64,000 bases of DNA, taken from Cyanobacterium stanieri LEGE 03274 (GTDB lineage: Bacteria > Cyanobacteriota > Cyanobacteriia > Cyanobacteriales > Cyanobacteriaceae). Below, one piece after another: positions 19,838 through 28,981 of the stretch. The first letter of the stretch is position 1. Every line of letters starts with the position of its first letter. The DNA lies in assembly GCF_015207825.1 (NCBI RefSeq), contig NZ_JADEWC010000014.1:1-64000 (forward strand), read 5' to 3'. A model generated the notes under the pieces. It was not told the origin of the DNA, searched no databases, and was given only the letters and a program-made list of their open reading frames with translations. The position numbers were made by a program, and so were the translations under genes.

Positions 19838-20185
19838 ATGTCAATTGCAGTAGGAATGATTGAAACCTTAGGGTTTCCCGCAGTGGTAGAAGCCGCTGAT
19901 GCCATGGTGAAAGCTGCCCGTGTAACCCTTGTGGGTTATGAAAAAATCGGTAGTGGTCGTGTGACTGTTATCGTCAGAGGAGATGTATCCGAAGTACAAG
20001 CGTCAATTTCTGCGGGTATTGACAATGTAAAACGGGTAAATGGTGGTCAGGTATTATCCCACCATATCATCGCTCGTCCCCATGAAAACCTCGAATATGT
20101 ATTACCCATTCGCTATACCGAAGAAGTGGAACAATTCAGAGAAAGCATCAATCCTCGTCCTTTAGGCGGCAACAGAAGACCATAA
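19838..20185 (+). CDS. ccmK1: Carboxysome shell protein CcmK1
   Basis: A 115-aa BMC protein with the same core as the two preceding copies but a 12-residue basic tail ([15 protein letters not shown]) typical of CcmK1. Helix 58-70 reads [16 protein letters not shown]. CcmK1 and CcmK2 together form the main carboxysome shell sheet. It is followed after 15 bases by ccmL. Confidence 0.92.
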   Translation: MSIAVGMIETLGFPAVVEAADAMVKAARVTLVGYEKIGSGRVTVIVRGDVSEVQASISAGIDNVKRVNGGQVLSHHIIARPHENLEYVLPIRYTEEVEQFRESINPRPLGGNRRP

Positions 20186-20200
20186 TTTTAGGTTAATCAA

Positions 20201-20509
20201 GTGCAAATAGCTCAAGTATGCGGTACGGTCGTTAGTAATCTTAAGTCAAGAAATTTGACGGGGGTAAAACTTCTTTTGGTTCAACTCATAGACGCTGAAG
20301 GTAATTTACTGCCTACCTATGAAGTGGCGGGGGATACAGTCGGTGCAGGAATCAATGAATGGGTTTTACTAACTAGGGGCAGTGCGGCGAGAAAGGAAAC
20401 AGGGCAGGAAAATCGTCCGGTAGATGCCATGGTGGTAGGGATTATTGATACGGTAACAGTGGCTTCAGGAATGCTTTACAGCAAAAAAGATGCCGAAAGA
20501 ATGTATTAA
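20201..20509 (+). CDS. ccmL: Carboxysome vertex protein CcmL
   Basis: Pentameric vertex protein (EutN/CcmL family) of 102 aa that caps the icosahedral corners. It starts with GTG at 20201 (MQIAQVCGTVVSNLKSRNL) and has the family's VGAGINEWVLLTRGSAAR and PVDAMVVGIIDTV blocks. Its position between ccmK1 and ccmM is the standard ccmKLMN order. Confidence 0.95.
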   Translation: MQIAQVCGTVVSNLKSRNLTGVKLLLVQLIDAEGNLLPTYEVAGDTVGAGINEWVLLTRGSAARKETGQENRPVDAMVVGIIDTVTVASGMLYSKKDAERMY

Positions 20510-20622
20510 TCTACTACCTTTTCCCTTTCTTAAATAAAAGTCGAGGACAAGGAGACTAACTAATAATCATAGGGGACTGGTTAACCTCTTTTGTCCTTTC
20601 AGAACATTTCGTAGTATAAAAA

Positions 20623-22650
20623 ATGGAGGTTTTCATGCGCGTCCCTAAAATGGCAGCGCCCCCTACTCCTTGGTCTAAGGATTTAGCTGAACCGAGGGTA
20701 GATGAAACTGCCTATGTTCACTCTTTTTCTAATCTAATCGGTGATGTGAAGGTGGGTTCCCATGTGATGGTGGCCCCTGGTACTTCTATTCGTGCCGACG
20801 AAGGTACACCCTTTTATATTGGTGATGATAGCAATATTCAAGATGGGGTAGTAATTCATGGTTTAGAACAAGGTAGAGTTAGGGGAGATGACGGCAAAGA
20901 TTATTCCGTATGGATTGGTAAGGAAAGCTGTATTACTCATTTATGTTTAATCCATGGACCTGCCTATGTGGGTAATAATTGTTTTATTGGGTTTCGTTCC
21001 ACAATTTTTAATGCCAGAGTTGGTGAAGGTTGCATTGTGATGATGCACGCCTTAATTCAGGATGTGGAGATTCCCCCCGGGAAGTATGTTCCTTCGGGTT
21101 CAATTATTACGAATCAACAACAAGCGGATCGTCTTCCTGATGTTCAACCGGAGGATCTCGAATTTGCTTCCCATGTGGTTCATATTAATGAGGCTTTAGC
21201 GCAGGGTTATCTTTGTGCTGAAAATCATGCTTGTATCACTAATTTCCGTACTCAGAATTCTCCTGTTTCTTCTAATCATAATAATAATCAAGATAATAAT
21301 AGTTATCAATCAGTAACTAATATGAGTTTAAATACAGATATAGTAAATCAAGTTCGTTCTCTACTCAGACAGGGTTATAAAATTGGAGTAGAGTATGCTA
21401 GTGTGCGTCGTTTTAAAACCAAGTCTTGGTTGACTGGTTCTCTTAATAATGCTACCCAAGAAGCTCAAGTTTTGGCAGGGTTGGAAAGTTTTTTAAATGA
21501 ACACCAAGGGGAATATGTTCGTTTGATTGGGGTTGATACTGAGGCTAAGGCAAGGGTAGCGGAAATTATTATCCAGCGCCCCGATGATACCCCTGGTCAA
21601 CCTTCCCGTTTAAATGCTACTTCTGTAGCTCCTGCGGTGGCTCAGGCAACTAATAATGGTGGTGGTGCTTCTGTGGTGGCTGCTAATGGTACTGATATTA
21701 GTGGGGAGGTGCGATCGCTCGTACAAGGCGGTTATAATATTGGGGTGGAACACGCTGATATTCGTCGCTTCAAGGCGAAATCTTGGATCACTGCCCCCAG
21801 TATTACCACTAATTCTGTTAATGAAGCGGTTAAAACCTTACAGGGCTATTTAAAAGAGTTTGATGGGGAGTATGTACGTATTATTGGGGTTGATCCTCAA
21901 GCCAAAAAAAGGGTTTCCCAAACCATCATCCAGCGCCCCGGGGAATCGGCCTCGGTAAGTAGTAATGGAAGTTCTGCCCCTGCCCGTCACAATGGTAATG
22001 GTGGTGGCTCTGTAACCACTAGCTTAAGTGCGGATGCGGTGCAACAGGTGCGCTCTTTATTAAGCCAAGGTTATCAGATTGGCACGGAACACGCTGATAT
22101 ACGTCACTTTAAGGCAAAGTCTTGGAAAAGTTGTTCCCCCATTAAGGCAACCAATGAAAGGGATGTTTTGACGGCCTTAGAAGGTTGTATGAAGGATCAT
22201 GCTGGGGAGTATGTGCGCATGATTGGTATTGACACCGAGGCCAAACGCCGTGTGTTGGAAATGATGATCCAGCGCCCCGGGGAAAGCCGTGAGGCTCAAA
22301 CGGTGGCTCCTGCTTCCCGTGCTAGTGGTGCTAGTCGTCCTGCCCCTGCAACTTCTTCTAATGGTCGTAATGGACATACCGTTAGTAGTCGTTTAGGGGA
22401 TGATGTACTTAAGCAGTTGCGATCGCTCCTGTCCCAAGGCTACAAAATTGGCACTGAACACGCCACCGTAAGACGTTTCAAAGCTAAATCTTGGCAGAGT
22501 TGCGCCCCCATTAACAGTACCAACGAATCTGAAGTGATCAGAGCTTTAGAGGGTTGTTTACAGGATCATGATGGGGAATATGTCCGCATGATTGGTATCG
22601 ATACCGAAGCCAGAAAACGTGTAGCTGAAGCCATTATCCAGCGCCCATAG
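20623..22650 (+). CDS. ccmM: Carboxysome assembly protein CcmM, four SSUL modules
   Basis: Scaffold that condenses Rubisco inside the beta-carboxysome. Residues 1-200 form a gamma-carbonic anhydrase-like left-handed beta helix with metal-ligand histidines ([11 protein letters not shown] and [10 protein letters not shown]) and the cysteine pair [10 protein letters not shown]. Then come four Rubisco-small-subunit-like (SSUL) modules starting near residues 238, 362, 472 and 597, each with a VRxFKxKSW-type signature and joined by Ser/Asn/Gly/Ala linkers. Only modules 3 and 4 carry the redox cysteine pair (KSWKSC..EGC and KSWQSC..EGC). An internal ATG at 21322, just before module 1, could give the short CcmM form. 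Confidence 0.95.
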   Translation: MEVFMRVPKMAAPPTPWSKDLAEPRVDETAYVHSFSNLIGDVKVGSHVMVAPGTSIRADEGTPFYIGDDSNIQDGVVIHGLEQGRVRGDDGKDYSVWIGKESCITHLCLIHGPAYVGNNCFIGFRSTIFNARVGEGCIVMMHALIQDVEIPPGKYVPSGSIITNQQQADRLPDVQPEDLEFASHVVHINEALAQGYLCAENHACITNFRTQNSPVSSNHNNNQDNNSYQSVTNMSLNTDIVNQVRSLLRQGYKIGVEYASVRRFKTKSWLTGSLNNATQEAQVLAGLESFLNEHQGEYVRLIGVDTEAKARVAEIIIQRPDDTPGQPSRLNATSVAPAVAQATNNGGGASVVAANGTDISGEVRSLVQGGYNIGVEHADIRRFKAKSWITAPSITTNSVNEAVKTLQGYLKEFDGEYVRIIGVDPQAKKRVSQTIIQRPGESASVSSNGSSAPARHNGNGGGSVTTSLSADAVQQVRSLLSQGYQIGTEHADIRHFKAKSWKSCSPIKATNERDVLTALEGCMKDHAGEYVRMIGIDTEAKRRVLEMMIQRPGESREAQTVAPASRASGASRPAPATSSNGRNGHTVSSRLGDDVLKQLRSLLSQGYKIGTEHATVRRFKAKSWQSCAPINSTNESEVIRALEGCLQDHDGEYVRMIGIDTEARKRVAEAIIQRP

Positions 22651-22856
22651 TTGTTTTTTTCCCTCTCTTGTGGTCTTTATTTACTACTTATTAAAAGAGG
22701 GGGAAATTATTTCAAAAAAAATAAAAGTATATTCATAAAAAATAAATTTAATCTTATTTTATCTATAAAATATACCATTTTATATTTATATTAATAATTA
22801 CTAAAAATAATAAGTAGTTTTAATTCTTTTAAAAAAAGTTCAAAAAAATAGCTCGA

Positions 22857-23588
22857 ATGTCATTACCCATTCTGCAACCCAGCACCAGTAAAAATATCCA
22901 AATCCGAGGCGATGTCACCATTGATGATAGTGCGGTAATTGCTGACGGTGTGATTATCAATGCACCAGAAGGGGCAAAAATCATTATTCATAGTGGAGTA
23001 TGCTTGGGCATGGGTTCGATTGTGACGGCTTTTCCTGAGGCTACCATCGAAATTAAAGCCAATGCTATTTTAGGGGCAGGTTGTCTTATTTTTGGACAAT
23101 GTATCATCGGTAATCAAGTTTCCATTGGTTCGGCGGTAACCATATATAATGTAGATATTGAGCCTTTGAGTGTTATTCCCTCTGGCACGGTTAAGGGCGA
23201 TCGCTCCAGAACTGTTACCATAGAAAGTAAGCCTATTACCGAAACCCTAGACACCAACGAAAATAACTCAGAAGAAACCACAACCCCAACGGAAAATCAA
23301 GAGTTAGACAAAGCCAAATCCGACGCCATCAAACAACAACAACATCTCAATAAATATCGAAATCAAGTACAATCAGTTAACCCTATTCCCCAAGAAACAG
23401 AAAATCACCTCCCCCAAAATTCTCCAAGTAACTATAATCAAGACGAAAAACAACCTCCCATCAAAACCGATGATGACCCTTGGGGTATAATGAAAACCGA
23501 TAATAAAGAAGTAGCAGGGCAAGTATATATCAATAGACTATTCGTCACCCTATTTCCGGAAAAAAACATCCCTCCCCAACAAACCTAA
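22857..23588 (+). CDS. ccmN: Carboxysome adaptor protein CcmN
   Basis: Bridges CcmM to the CcmK2 shell. It has 243 aa. The first 125 residues are a left-handed beta-helix repeat region (IIHSGVCLGMGSIV and AILGAGCLIFGQCIIGNQVSIGSAV). A disordered Gln/Asn/Pro-rich linker follows, then the C-terminal encapsulation peptide VAGQVYINRLFVTLFPE, an amphipathic helix. It lies 206 bases after ccmM across an AT-rich gap. Rubisco genes and ccmO are not in the window. Confidence 0.93.
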   Translation: MSLPILQPSTSKNIQIRGDVTIDDSAVIADGVIINAPEGAKIIIHSGVCLGMGSIVTAFPEATIEIKANAILGAGCLIFGQCIIGNQVSIGSAVTIYNVDIEPLSVIPSGTVKGDRSRTVTIESKPITETLDTNENNSEETTTPTENQELDKAKSDAIKQQQHLNKYRNQVQSVNPIPQETENHLPQNSPSNYNQDEKQPPIKTDDDPWGIMKTDNKEVAGQVYINRLFVTLFPEKNIPPQQT

Positions 23589-23651
23589 AGTAAATAATTG
23601 CCCCATATGGGTAAAATATATTAGTTACTTTGATTTTCCCTTGATAAAACA

Positions 23652-24284
23652 TTGAATACATATTCCGTGGATGAGTTTCACAAAGCAAGTGAAGCCATTA
23701 TTCAAACTGCTACCTTTCTTGATAGTAAAGGATGGACTCCCGCTACGAGTAGTAACTTTTCCCATGTAGTGGGTAATAATCTGTGTGCCATTACCGTATC
23801 AGGAAAGCATAAAGGTAGATTAACCCCTGATGATATTATGGTGGTGGATTTTGATGGTGTGCCAGTGGATAATAAAAAACCATCGGCGGAGACTTTGCTA
23901 CATACTACCTTATATCAAAGAGATGCAGAAATTGGCTCGATACTTCATACCCACTCCCTTAACAGTACAATATTGAGTAGGTTAATTGATCAACCCTATT
24001 GGCAGATAGAAGGTTATGAATTGCAAAAAGCCTTCACAGGTATCAACACCCATGAAAGTAATATCACTATTCCCATTTTCGATAATAGTCAAGATATTCC
24101 TAGTCTTGCCCAAGAAGTTATTGCATATTTAGATAAAGGTAATCCCTGCTGGGGATATTTAATTAGAGGGCATGGGGTTTATACATGGGGTAAGGATATT
24201 AACAGCGCCCTTAGACACTTAGAAGCGATAGAATATCTAATGGAGTGTGAATTGGAAATGATCAAAATTACAGGAAGAAGATGA
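23652..24284 (+). CDS. mtnB: Methylthioribulose-1-phosphate dehydratase MtnB
   Basis: Class II aldolase-fold zinc enzyme of methionine salvage that dehydrates 5-methylthioribulose-1-phosphate. It has 210 aa. Zinc ligands are visible in ILHTHSLNSTILSRL and in RGHGVYTWGKD, and the active site in WTPATSSNFSHV. It starts with TTG at 23652. It overlaps mtnD by 4 bases (ATGA), giving translational coupling. It recovers methionine from the methylthioadenosine left by SAM-dependent polyamine or related reactions. Confidence 0.92.
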   Translation: MNTYSVDEFHKASEAIIQTATFLDSKGWTPATSSNFSHVVGNNLCAITVSGKHKGRLTPDDIMVVDFDGVPVDNKKPSAETLLHTTLYQRDAEIGSILHTHSLNSTILSRLIDQPYWQIEGYELQKAFTGINTHESNITIPIFDNSQDIPSLAQEVIAYLDKGNPCWGYLIRGHGVYTWGKDINSALRHLEAIEYLMECELEMIKITGRR

Positions 24285-24847
24285 CTAGCTTAAAGATATT
24301 TGATGATAACAACCCTACCGAAGCACTTTTTGATAGTGAGGAAATAACTAATTCTGCGGATAAAATAGACAAAATTATTTATCATCTCCAACAGGTAGGG
24401 GTAAAATTTGAGCAATGGCAAACTAATGACGAGATTAAGTTAGGGGCTAGTCAAGGGGAAGTTTTGCAGGGTTATAATGAAGATGTACAACGATTAATCA
24501 AAGAAGCTGGTTATCAGGCGGTGGATGTGGTTAGTTTAACCAGTGATAATCCTAATAAAGAGGCTTTTAGAGAAAAATTTTTAAATGAGCATACCCACAG
24601 TGAAGATGAGGTGCGCTTTTTTGTGGCCGGGGAGGGTTTATTTAGTTTACACCTTCATGATAAGGTGTTCGAGGTGTTATGCACCAAGGGAGATTTAATT
24701 AGTGTACCTGCTAACACCCCCCATTGGTTTGATATGGGGCCTAATCCTAATTTTATTGCCATTCGTCTTTTTAATAATCCTCAAGGATGGGTTGCTAATT
24801 TTACTGGTTCAAATATTGCTTCAAAATTTTCTCGTCTTGAAAACTAA
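24281..24847 (+). CDS. mtnD: Acireductone dioxygenase MtnD
   Basis: Cupin metalloenzyme that cleaves 1,2-dihydroxy-5-methylthiopentene with oxygen, giving formate and the keto precursor of methionine (iron form) or an off-pathway product (nickel form). It has 188 aa. The metal site is in NEHTHSEDEVRFFVAGEG, with a further histidine in PANTPHWFDMGP. It is translationally coupled to mtnB. Confidence 0.93.
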   Translation: MTSLKIFDDNNPTEALFDSEEITNSADKIDKIIYHLQQVGVKFEQWQTNDEIKLGASQGEVLQGYNEDVQRLIKEAGYQAVDVVSLTSDNPNKEAFREKFLNEHTHSEDEVRFFVAGEGLFSLHLHDKVFEVLCTKGDLISVPANTPHWFDMGPNPNFIAIRLFNNPQGWVANFTGSNIASKFSRLEN

Positions 24848-24885
24848 ATCTGGCTTTGCTTAACTTAGATATGATTTTTTGTGGC

Positions 24886-24902
24886 GGGGAATAGGCAATG
24901 GT
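24886..24902. repeat. 17-base repeat GGGGAATAGGCAATGGT
   Basis: Exact copy of the 17-mer at 4318-4334. It lies in the mtnD-mtnC spacer. Similar shorter runs occur before ileS. It looks like a common intergenic repeat of this genome. Confidence 0.5.
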
Positions 24903-24990
24903 AATTAATTTTTTTATTATTAAATTTTGTCGTTATTTTTATTGTAATGTATCTCATTATTCAGTCATACTTTAAATCCTAATTTTTCTT

Positions 24991-25689
24991 ATGATTAAAG
25001 CAATTTTAACCGATATTGAGGGAACTACTAGCTCTATTTCTTTTGTTAAAGATGTGTTATTTCCCTATGCTTATCAAGAAATTGAAAATTTTCTCATTCA
25101 ACATTTTAATAATGATCTTGTTTATGAACAAGTGAGGGCTGTATGTGAGTTAGAAGGGTTAAAAGATGGTTGTCAACCTCGTCAAATTGCAGAGATTTTA
25201 AGGGAATGGATTAAGGGCGATCGCAAATTAACCCCCCTCAAAGAATTACAAGGAATGATCTGGGAAAAGGGATATAAAAATGGTGATTATCAAGCTCATA
25301 TTTATCCAGATGCTTATGATAAATTAACCCAATGGCATGGGCAAAATATCCCTATATATATATATTCTTCTGGTTCTGTATATGCTCAAAAATTATTTTT
25401 TGGCTACTCAGATTATGGTAACATACTCAACTTATTTTCAGGCTTTTTTGATACTAATATTGGCTATAAACAAGAGGTTAATTCCTATTTATTAATATCA
25501 GAACAAATGGGCTTTTTACCTCAAGAAATACTATTTTTATCAGACATAGAAAAGGAAATAATTTCTGCAAGAAAAGCAGGAATGAAAACCATATGGGTAA
25601 TAAGAGATCCAGAAGAATTTAGAGAAGTTAACCAACAAAATCAATCCCATAGAATAGTTAGAGATTTTCAAGATATTAATCTTATTTAA
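24991..25689 (+). CDS. mtnC: Enolase-phosphatase E1 MtnC
   Basis: HAD-superfamily bifunctional enolase/phosphatase that converts 2,3-diketo-5-methylthiopentyl-1-phosphate to the acireductone used by MtnD. It has 232 aa. HAD motif I is LTDIEGTTSSISFV (DxE), motif II is YSSGSVYAQK, and motif IV/III is FLSDIEKEIISARKAGM. It is in line with mtnB-mtnD after a 143-base gap. The isomerase mtnA and phosphorylase mtnP are not in the window. Confidence 0.92.
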   Translation: MIKAILTDIEGTTSSISFVKDVLFPYAYQEIENFLIQHFNNDLVYEQVRAVCELEGLKDGCQPRQIAEILREWIKGDRKLTPLKELQGMIWEKGYKNGDYQAHIYPDAYDKLTQWHGQNIPIYIYSSGSVYAQKLFFGYSDYGNILNLFSGFFDTNIGYKQEVNSYLLISEQMGFLPQEILFLSDIEKEIISARKAGMKTIWVIRDPEEFREVNQQNQSHRIVRDFQDINLI

Positions 25690-25838
25690 ATTTATTAAAT
25701 ATTAATCATTAGCTTTGTATTCTATAACTAAATGAAACATTAATCTAGATTCAAACTTAATAGGTATTGTTTGATACTTAGTTGACTCTAAATAATAAAT
25801 GATATAATTATTAGTAGTTACATATTATTAGGTAAATC

Positions 25839-26351
25839 GTGAAAATTTCAATTATTATAGCCAGTAACAATAAAAATTTAGCCCTTGCCAAGCAAATTAA
25901 AAAAATTGCCATGGATATGGGAAACGAAACCCAAATCATTGATTTAGTGGCCGAAGATTTACCCCTTTATACTCCTGCAAATCAAGAAAAATTAGGTATT
26001 CCCTCCAAAGTAAAACAACTCAACGATACCATCACCCACAGTGAAGGAATGATATTTGTTGCTCCCGAATATAACGGCGGTATTCCCCCTAGTTTAACAA
26101 GTGCGATCGCATGGCTGAGCGTCAGTTCAGAAAATTGGCGAGGATGTTTTAACGGTAAACCAGCGGCCATTGCTACCCATAGCGGAGGAGGGGGGCAATA
26201 TGTACTATTATCTATGAGAAATCAACTATCATATATCGGGATGAATGTAGTGGGTAGAACTATTTTAACTAACGGTGGTAAACCCTTTAACCCAGAATCA
26301 GCCCAAGAGGTAATTAAACAATTAGTAAGCTGGAAAACTCACACAGTTTAA
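25839..26351 (+). CDS. NADPH-dependent FMN reductase
   Basis: Flavodoxin-fold reductase of 170 aa. The FMN phosphate-binding start IIIASNNKNLALAKQI (SxxxNxxLA type) and the flavin-contact motif VAPEYNGGIPPSLTSAIAW are clear, with ATHSGGGGQYVLLSMRNQL near the C-terminus. The family supplies reduced flavin or reduces quinones, azo compounds or chromate. The natural substrate is not evident. It starts with GTG at 25839. Confidence 0.82.
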   Translation: MKISIIIASNNKNLALAKQIKKIAMDMGNETQIIDLVAEDLPLYTPANQEKLGIPSKVKQLNDTITHSEGMIFVAPEYNGGIPPSLTSAIAWLSVSSENWRGCFNGKPAAIATHSGGGGQYVLLSMRNQLSYIGMNVVGRTILTNGGKPFNPESAQEVIKQLVSWKTHTV

Positions 26352-26475
26352 AAAAAACTCCATGGGTTATTGTTTTTTAGATTTAAGCAAATCAACCTAG
26401 ACTCAAAATACAAACTGAGTTATACTAAATTTTTAGCTACACCGATAAAACTAAAAAAAGTATCTACACAACAGA

Positions 26476-27580
26476 ATGGAATTAGCAGATTTAAAAAGAG
26501 AAATAACTGTAATAACAGAGCGCCTGAGTGACACTCAGGACTATCTTTGACATACCCAATCTTAAAGCTAATATTCATGACTTAGAGCAAGTGGCAAGTC
26601 AGCCCAGTTTCTGGGATAACGCCGATGAGGCTCAAAAAATTCTCCAAGATTTAAACGAATTAAAATCCTCCCTTACTCAAGTTAATCAGTGGCAAAAATC
26701 TTTAGAAGATACTAAAGCTATTGTGGAATTGTTGGAACTAGAGGAAGAAGATTTAGAGTTATTTACCGAGGCAGAAAATAATTTAAGTCATCTTGCCCAA
26801 GAATTAGACCGCTGGGAGTTGCGTAAGTTACTCAGTGGGGTTTACGATCAAAAAGGGGCAGTGTTGACTATTAATGCAGGGGCAGGAGGCACGGATGCTC
26901 AAGATTGGGCGCAAATGTTATTGAGGATGTATAGTCGTTGGAGTGAAAATCAGGGCTATAAGGTTACTTTAACGGATATGTCGGAAGGAGATGAGGCGGG
27001 AATTAAGTCTGTTACCCTCGAAATTGAGGGGCGTTATGCTTTTGGTTATTTGAGGGGTGAAAAAGGCACTCATCGCTTAGTGAGAATCTCTCCTTTTAAT
27101 GCTAACGGTAAAAGACAAACCAGTTTTGCGGGGGTGGATGTGATGCCTTTATTGGAAAATGAGGCTATTAATGTGGAAATTCCTGATAAGGATTTGGAAA
27201 TTACGACTTCCCGGGCGGGGGGCAAAGGTGGACAAAATGTCAATAAGGTGGAAACGGCAGTAAGGGTGGTACATTTACCCACAGGCATTGCCGTAAGGTG
27301 TACCCAGGAGCGATCGCAATTACAAAACAAAGAGAAAGCCCTTGCTATACTAAAAGCCAAACTATTGGTAATTGCCCAGGAGCAAAAAATTAGGGAAATT
27401 GCTGAAATAAGGGGCGATATTGTGGAGGCAGCTTGGGGAATGCAGATTCGTAATTATGTATTTCACCCTTATCAGATGGTTAAGGATTTACGCACTAATG
27501 TGGAAACCACGGCCATTGATAATGTTATGGATGGAGACTTAGACGATTTCATTGAAGCATACCTCAAAACTGCAATTTAG
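26476..27580 (+). CDS. prfB: Peptide chain release factor 2, programmed +1 frameshift
   Basis: Ends translation at UGA and UAA. The gene starts at ATG 26476 and runs 24 codons to an in-frame TGA at 26548-26550 in the context TAT CTT TGA C. A +1 slip on CTT continues as GACATACCC and gives a 367-aa protein. An AGGA stimulator (26537-26540) lies just upstream. The stop-recognition tripeptide SPF ([14 protein letters not shown]) and the catalytic GGQ ([15 protein letters not shown]) are present. Taking only the downstream frame from GTG 26528 would lose the proper N-terminus. Its own UGA makes synthesis self-limiting. Confidence 0.95.
26537..26551 (+). promoter_or_regulatory. RF2 autoregulatory frameshift site
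   Basis: AGGA, then CTATCTTTGAC, the conserved slippery element of prfB. When RF2 is scarce, the ribosome pauses at TGA and slips +1 on CTT, restoring RF2 synthesis. The SD-like element is weaker than the AGGGGG of E. coli. Confidence 0.9.
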
Positions 27581-27599
27581 GGAAAAATTTAAGTCTTCA

Positions 27600-27640
27600 A
27601 TTCTTAAGGAGTGCTAAATGCGATTCTTAAGGAGTGCTAA
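27600..27640. repeat. 18-bp direct repeat abutting the transposon end
   Basis: ATTCTTAAGGAGTGCTAA occurs at 27600-27617 and again at 27623-27640, separated by ATGCG. The second copy ends exactly where the TGT of the Tn7-like left end begins. It may be part of the attachment site or a trace of an earlier insertion. Confidence 0.6.
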
Positions 27641-27800
27641 TGTAACGGCGTAATAAAGTTTTATAATTTCATACTCTATAAACCATGACTCTCGTTACTT
27701 TTTTTTGCTTTAAAAAAAAATAAAGTTGTATAATTACCCAATACACTAAGTTGATTATATGCCACAGATACTAAAGTTATAGAAATAAAGTTATATATTT
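27641..27800. repeat. Tn7-like left end with three TnsB-type sites
   Basis: Sites starting at 27652, 27719 and 27784 share AATAAAGTTnTATAATT and are spaced 67 and 65 bases apart, all in direct orientation. The first 19 bases after TGTAACGG..., and most of the following 60, match the second end at 59078. Two more sites lie beyond the IS1 insertion. Confidence 0.7.
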
Positions 27801-27861
27801 TACTGTAAATTATTAGAACAAAATATTGATTTAAACTTAATCCAAAGATAATTTGATAGTC

Positions 27862-28380
27862 CTAAAGGGATAAGAATGAATTGTAGTGATGGACAAAAAG
27901 CCAGATAGCACCAACGTGATTCTCTATCTTCTTAGAAAAAGATAAAGTTCTTCTGACCAGACATGAGACTCTCTGGCGTAGAGTGCCGTTAAAACGCTCA
28001 ATGTAGTTGGTCTGACCCGTCTGTTTTCCCACTGCTAGATGACGTTTGCTCGGAAAGACCACACCATAAGCTTGCCAGAAGTCCGTATAAGCCATAGCAC
28101 ATTGACGATAGACTGGAAGCAAAGATGCCCACAAGTGTTTTGCTCCTAACTCAGAACGGTCTCCGACATAAAGTCCCACAATCTCACGGGTATCGACATC
28201 CAAAGCTAACCAAATCCAACATTGTTGCTGTTTATTCCCCACAAAAGACCACATCTCATCGCATTGAATTGTTAATCGCCCTTTTTTTTGAGGAAATATG
28301 CACGTGCTGGGGTATAGCTTCATATTTCTGATTGACATAGTTTTGTAGCCAAGGCTCAGAAATATCACTGACTCGAGCAA
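27862..28380 (-). CDS. IS1 transposase, catalytic frame (InsB-like)
   Basis: The second frame carries the DDE core: IQCDEMWSFVGNK (first Asp), MAYTDFWQAYG (second Asp) and GQTNYIERFNGTLRQR (Glu). The catalytic part begins near 28289. The sequence upstream to 28380 is only open frame. To fuse with the first frame at the A8 run (28282-28289 as T on the plus strand), a +1 shift, or a transcript with one A fewer, is needed. The copy may use slippage or may be inactive. Confidence 0.82.
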   Translation of the reverse strand: MLESVIFLSLGYKTMSIRNMKLYPSTCIFPQKKGRLTIQCDEMWSFVGNKQQQCWIWLALDVDTREIVGLYVGDRSELGAKHLWASLLPVYRQCAMAYTDFWQAYGVVFPSKRHLAVGKQTGQTNYIERFNGTLRQRVSCLVRRTLSFSKKIENHVGAIWLFVHHYNSFLSL

Positions 28381-28570
28381 TACCAGCTAGAGGGAGCTTT
28401 TCAAGCAGGAGCTTGTCAATCAGCTGCTTTGTTTCAGGGGAGATTATTTTCTGTTGAGGATTCTCGACAAATTGGCGACCACAATCACGGCATTTATGGT
28501 TCTGCTTGCCATTGTGGATGCGACCATTTTTTACTACTTTTGTGGACTGGCAGTTTGGGCAGTGAGGCAT
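28256..28570 (-). CDS. IS1 transposase, N-terminal frame (InsA-like)
   Basis: A 104-aa first frame with a zinc-finger pattern HCPNCQSTKVV and HKCRDCGRQFV, then a helix-turn-helix (LLLEKLPLAGIARVSDISEP). This is the DNA-binding half of IS1 transposase. It ends just after an eight-A run, where the second frame takes over. Confidence 0.82.
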   Translation of the reverse strand: MPHCPNCQSTKVVKNGRIHNGKQNHKCRDCGRQFVENPQQKIISPETKQLIDKLLLEKLPLAGIARVSDISEPWLQNYVNQKYEAIPQHVHISSKKRAINNSMR

Positions 28571-28630
28571 TTTAAGGAGACTTTTTGCTTCTTTTTTTCT
28601 ATTATCCTTACATTTATAGGACTACCAAAG

Positions 28631-28981
28631 TACTATCACACCCTTATAAGATTTAATTATTCAAAAAATAAAGTTGGTAAATTTGGATAAGATTGAATTT
28701 TTAAAAAATATTGTAAAACAATTAACAATAAAAAAGTTGGTAAATTAATAACTACATATATCTAAATGTGTTTTAGTAACTATTTGGGGAAAGTGGCATT
28801 GCTAAATAAGGATATGATGAAAAGGAAAAAAGTAGTATAAAAATGTGTCTCTTAAGTTTTTAGATTTCATCATAAATCATGGGATAAGTTTATCACTTCA
28901 TATAACCATCCGTCACAGAATATCTTAAAATAGAAGTCTACTCTAAAAAATATTTGGAAAATTAGGAAACTATTATTTAAA
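28631..28981. repeat. Remaining TnsB-type sites and spacer
   Basis: Two further sites, AATAAAGTTGGTAAATT at 28667-28683 and AAAAAAGTTGGTAAATT at 28730-28746, are 63 bases apart and lie in the same orientation as the left-end sites. The rest is AT-rich leader of the following gene, with no gene seen. Confidence 0.6.

Larger units (their letters stand above)
27851..28630 (-). mobile_element. IS1-family insertion sequence
   Basis: Element of about 780 bp bounded by imperfect inverted ends (left TTTGATAGTCCTAAA, right TTTGGTAGTCCTATA on the complementary strand) and filled by a two-frame transposase gene. The size is normal for IS1. No target duplication could be recognised. It sits inside the left end of the Tn7-like element, between the third and fourth TnsB-type sites, so it arrived later. 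Confidence 0.8.

Noticed and set aside
27652..27800. Degenerate CRISPR array reading of the 63-67-base repeats
   Set aside because: The repeat cores are short and imperfect, and the first lies at a fixed 11 bases from a TGT tip, which fits TnsB sites rather than CRISPR repeats.
27842..28639. Target-site duplication of the IS1 element
   Set aside because: The flanking 8-9 bases (CCAAAGATA and TACTATCAC) do not match under the boundaries I could set.
28454..28690. 78-aa plus-strand frame across the IS1 right end
   Set aside because: It is antisense to the transposase zinc-finger frame and runs through the inverted repeat, so it is a shadow.
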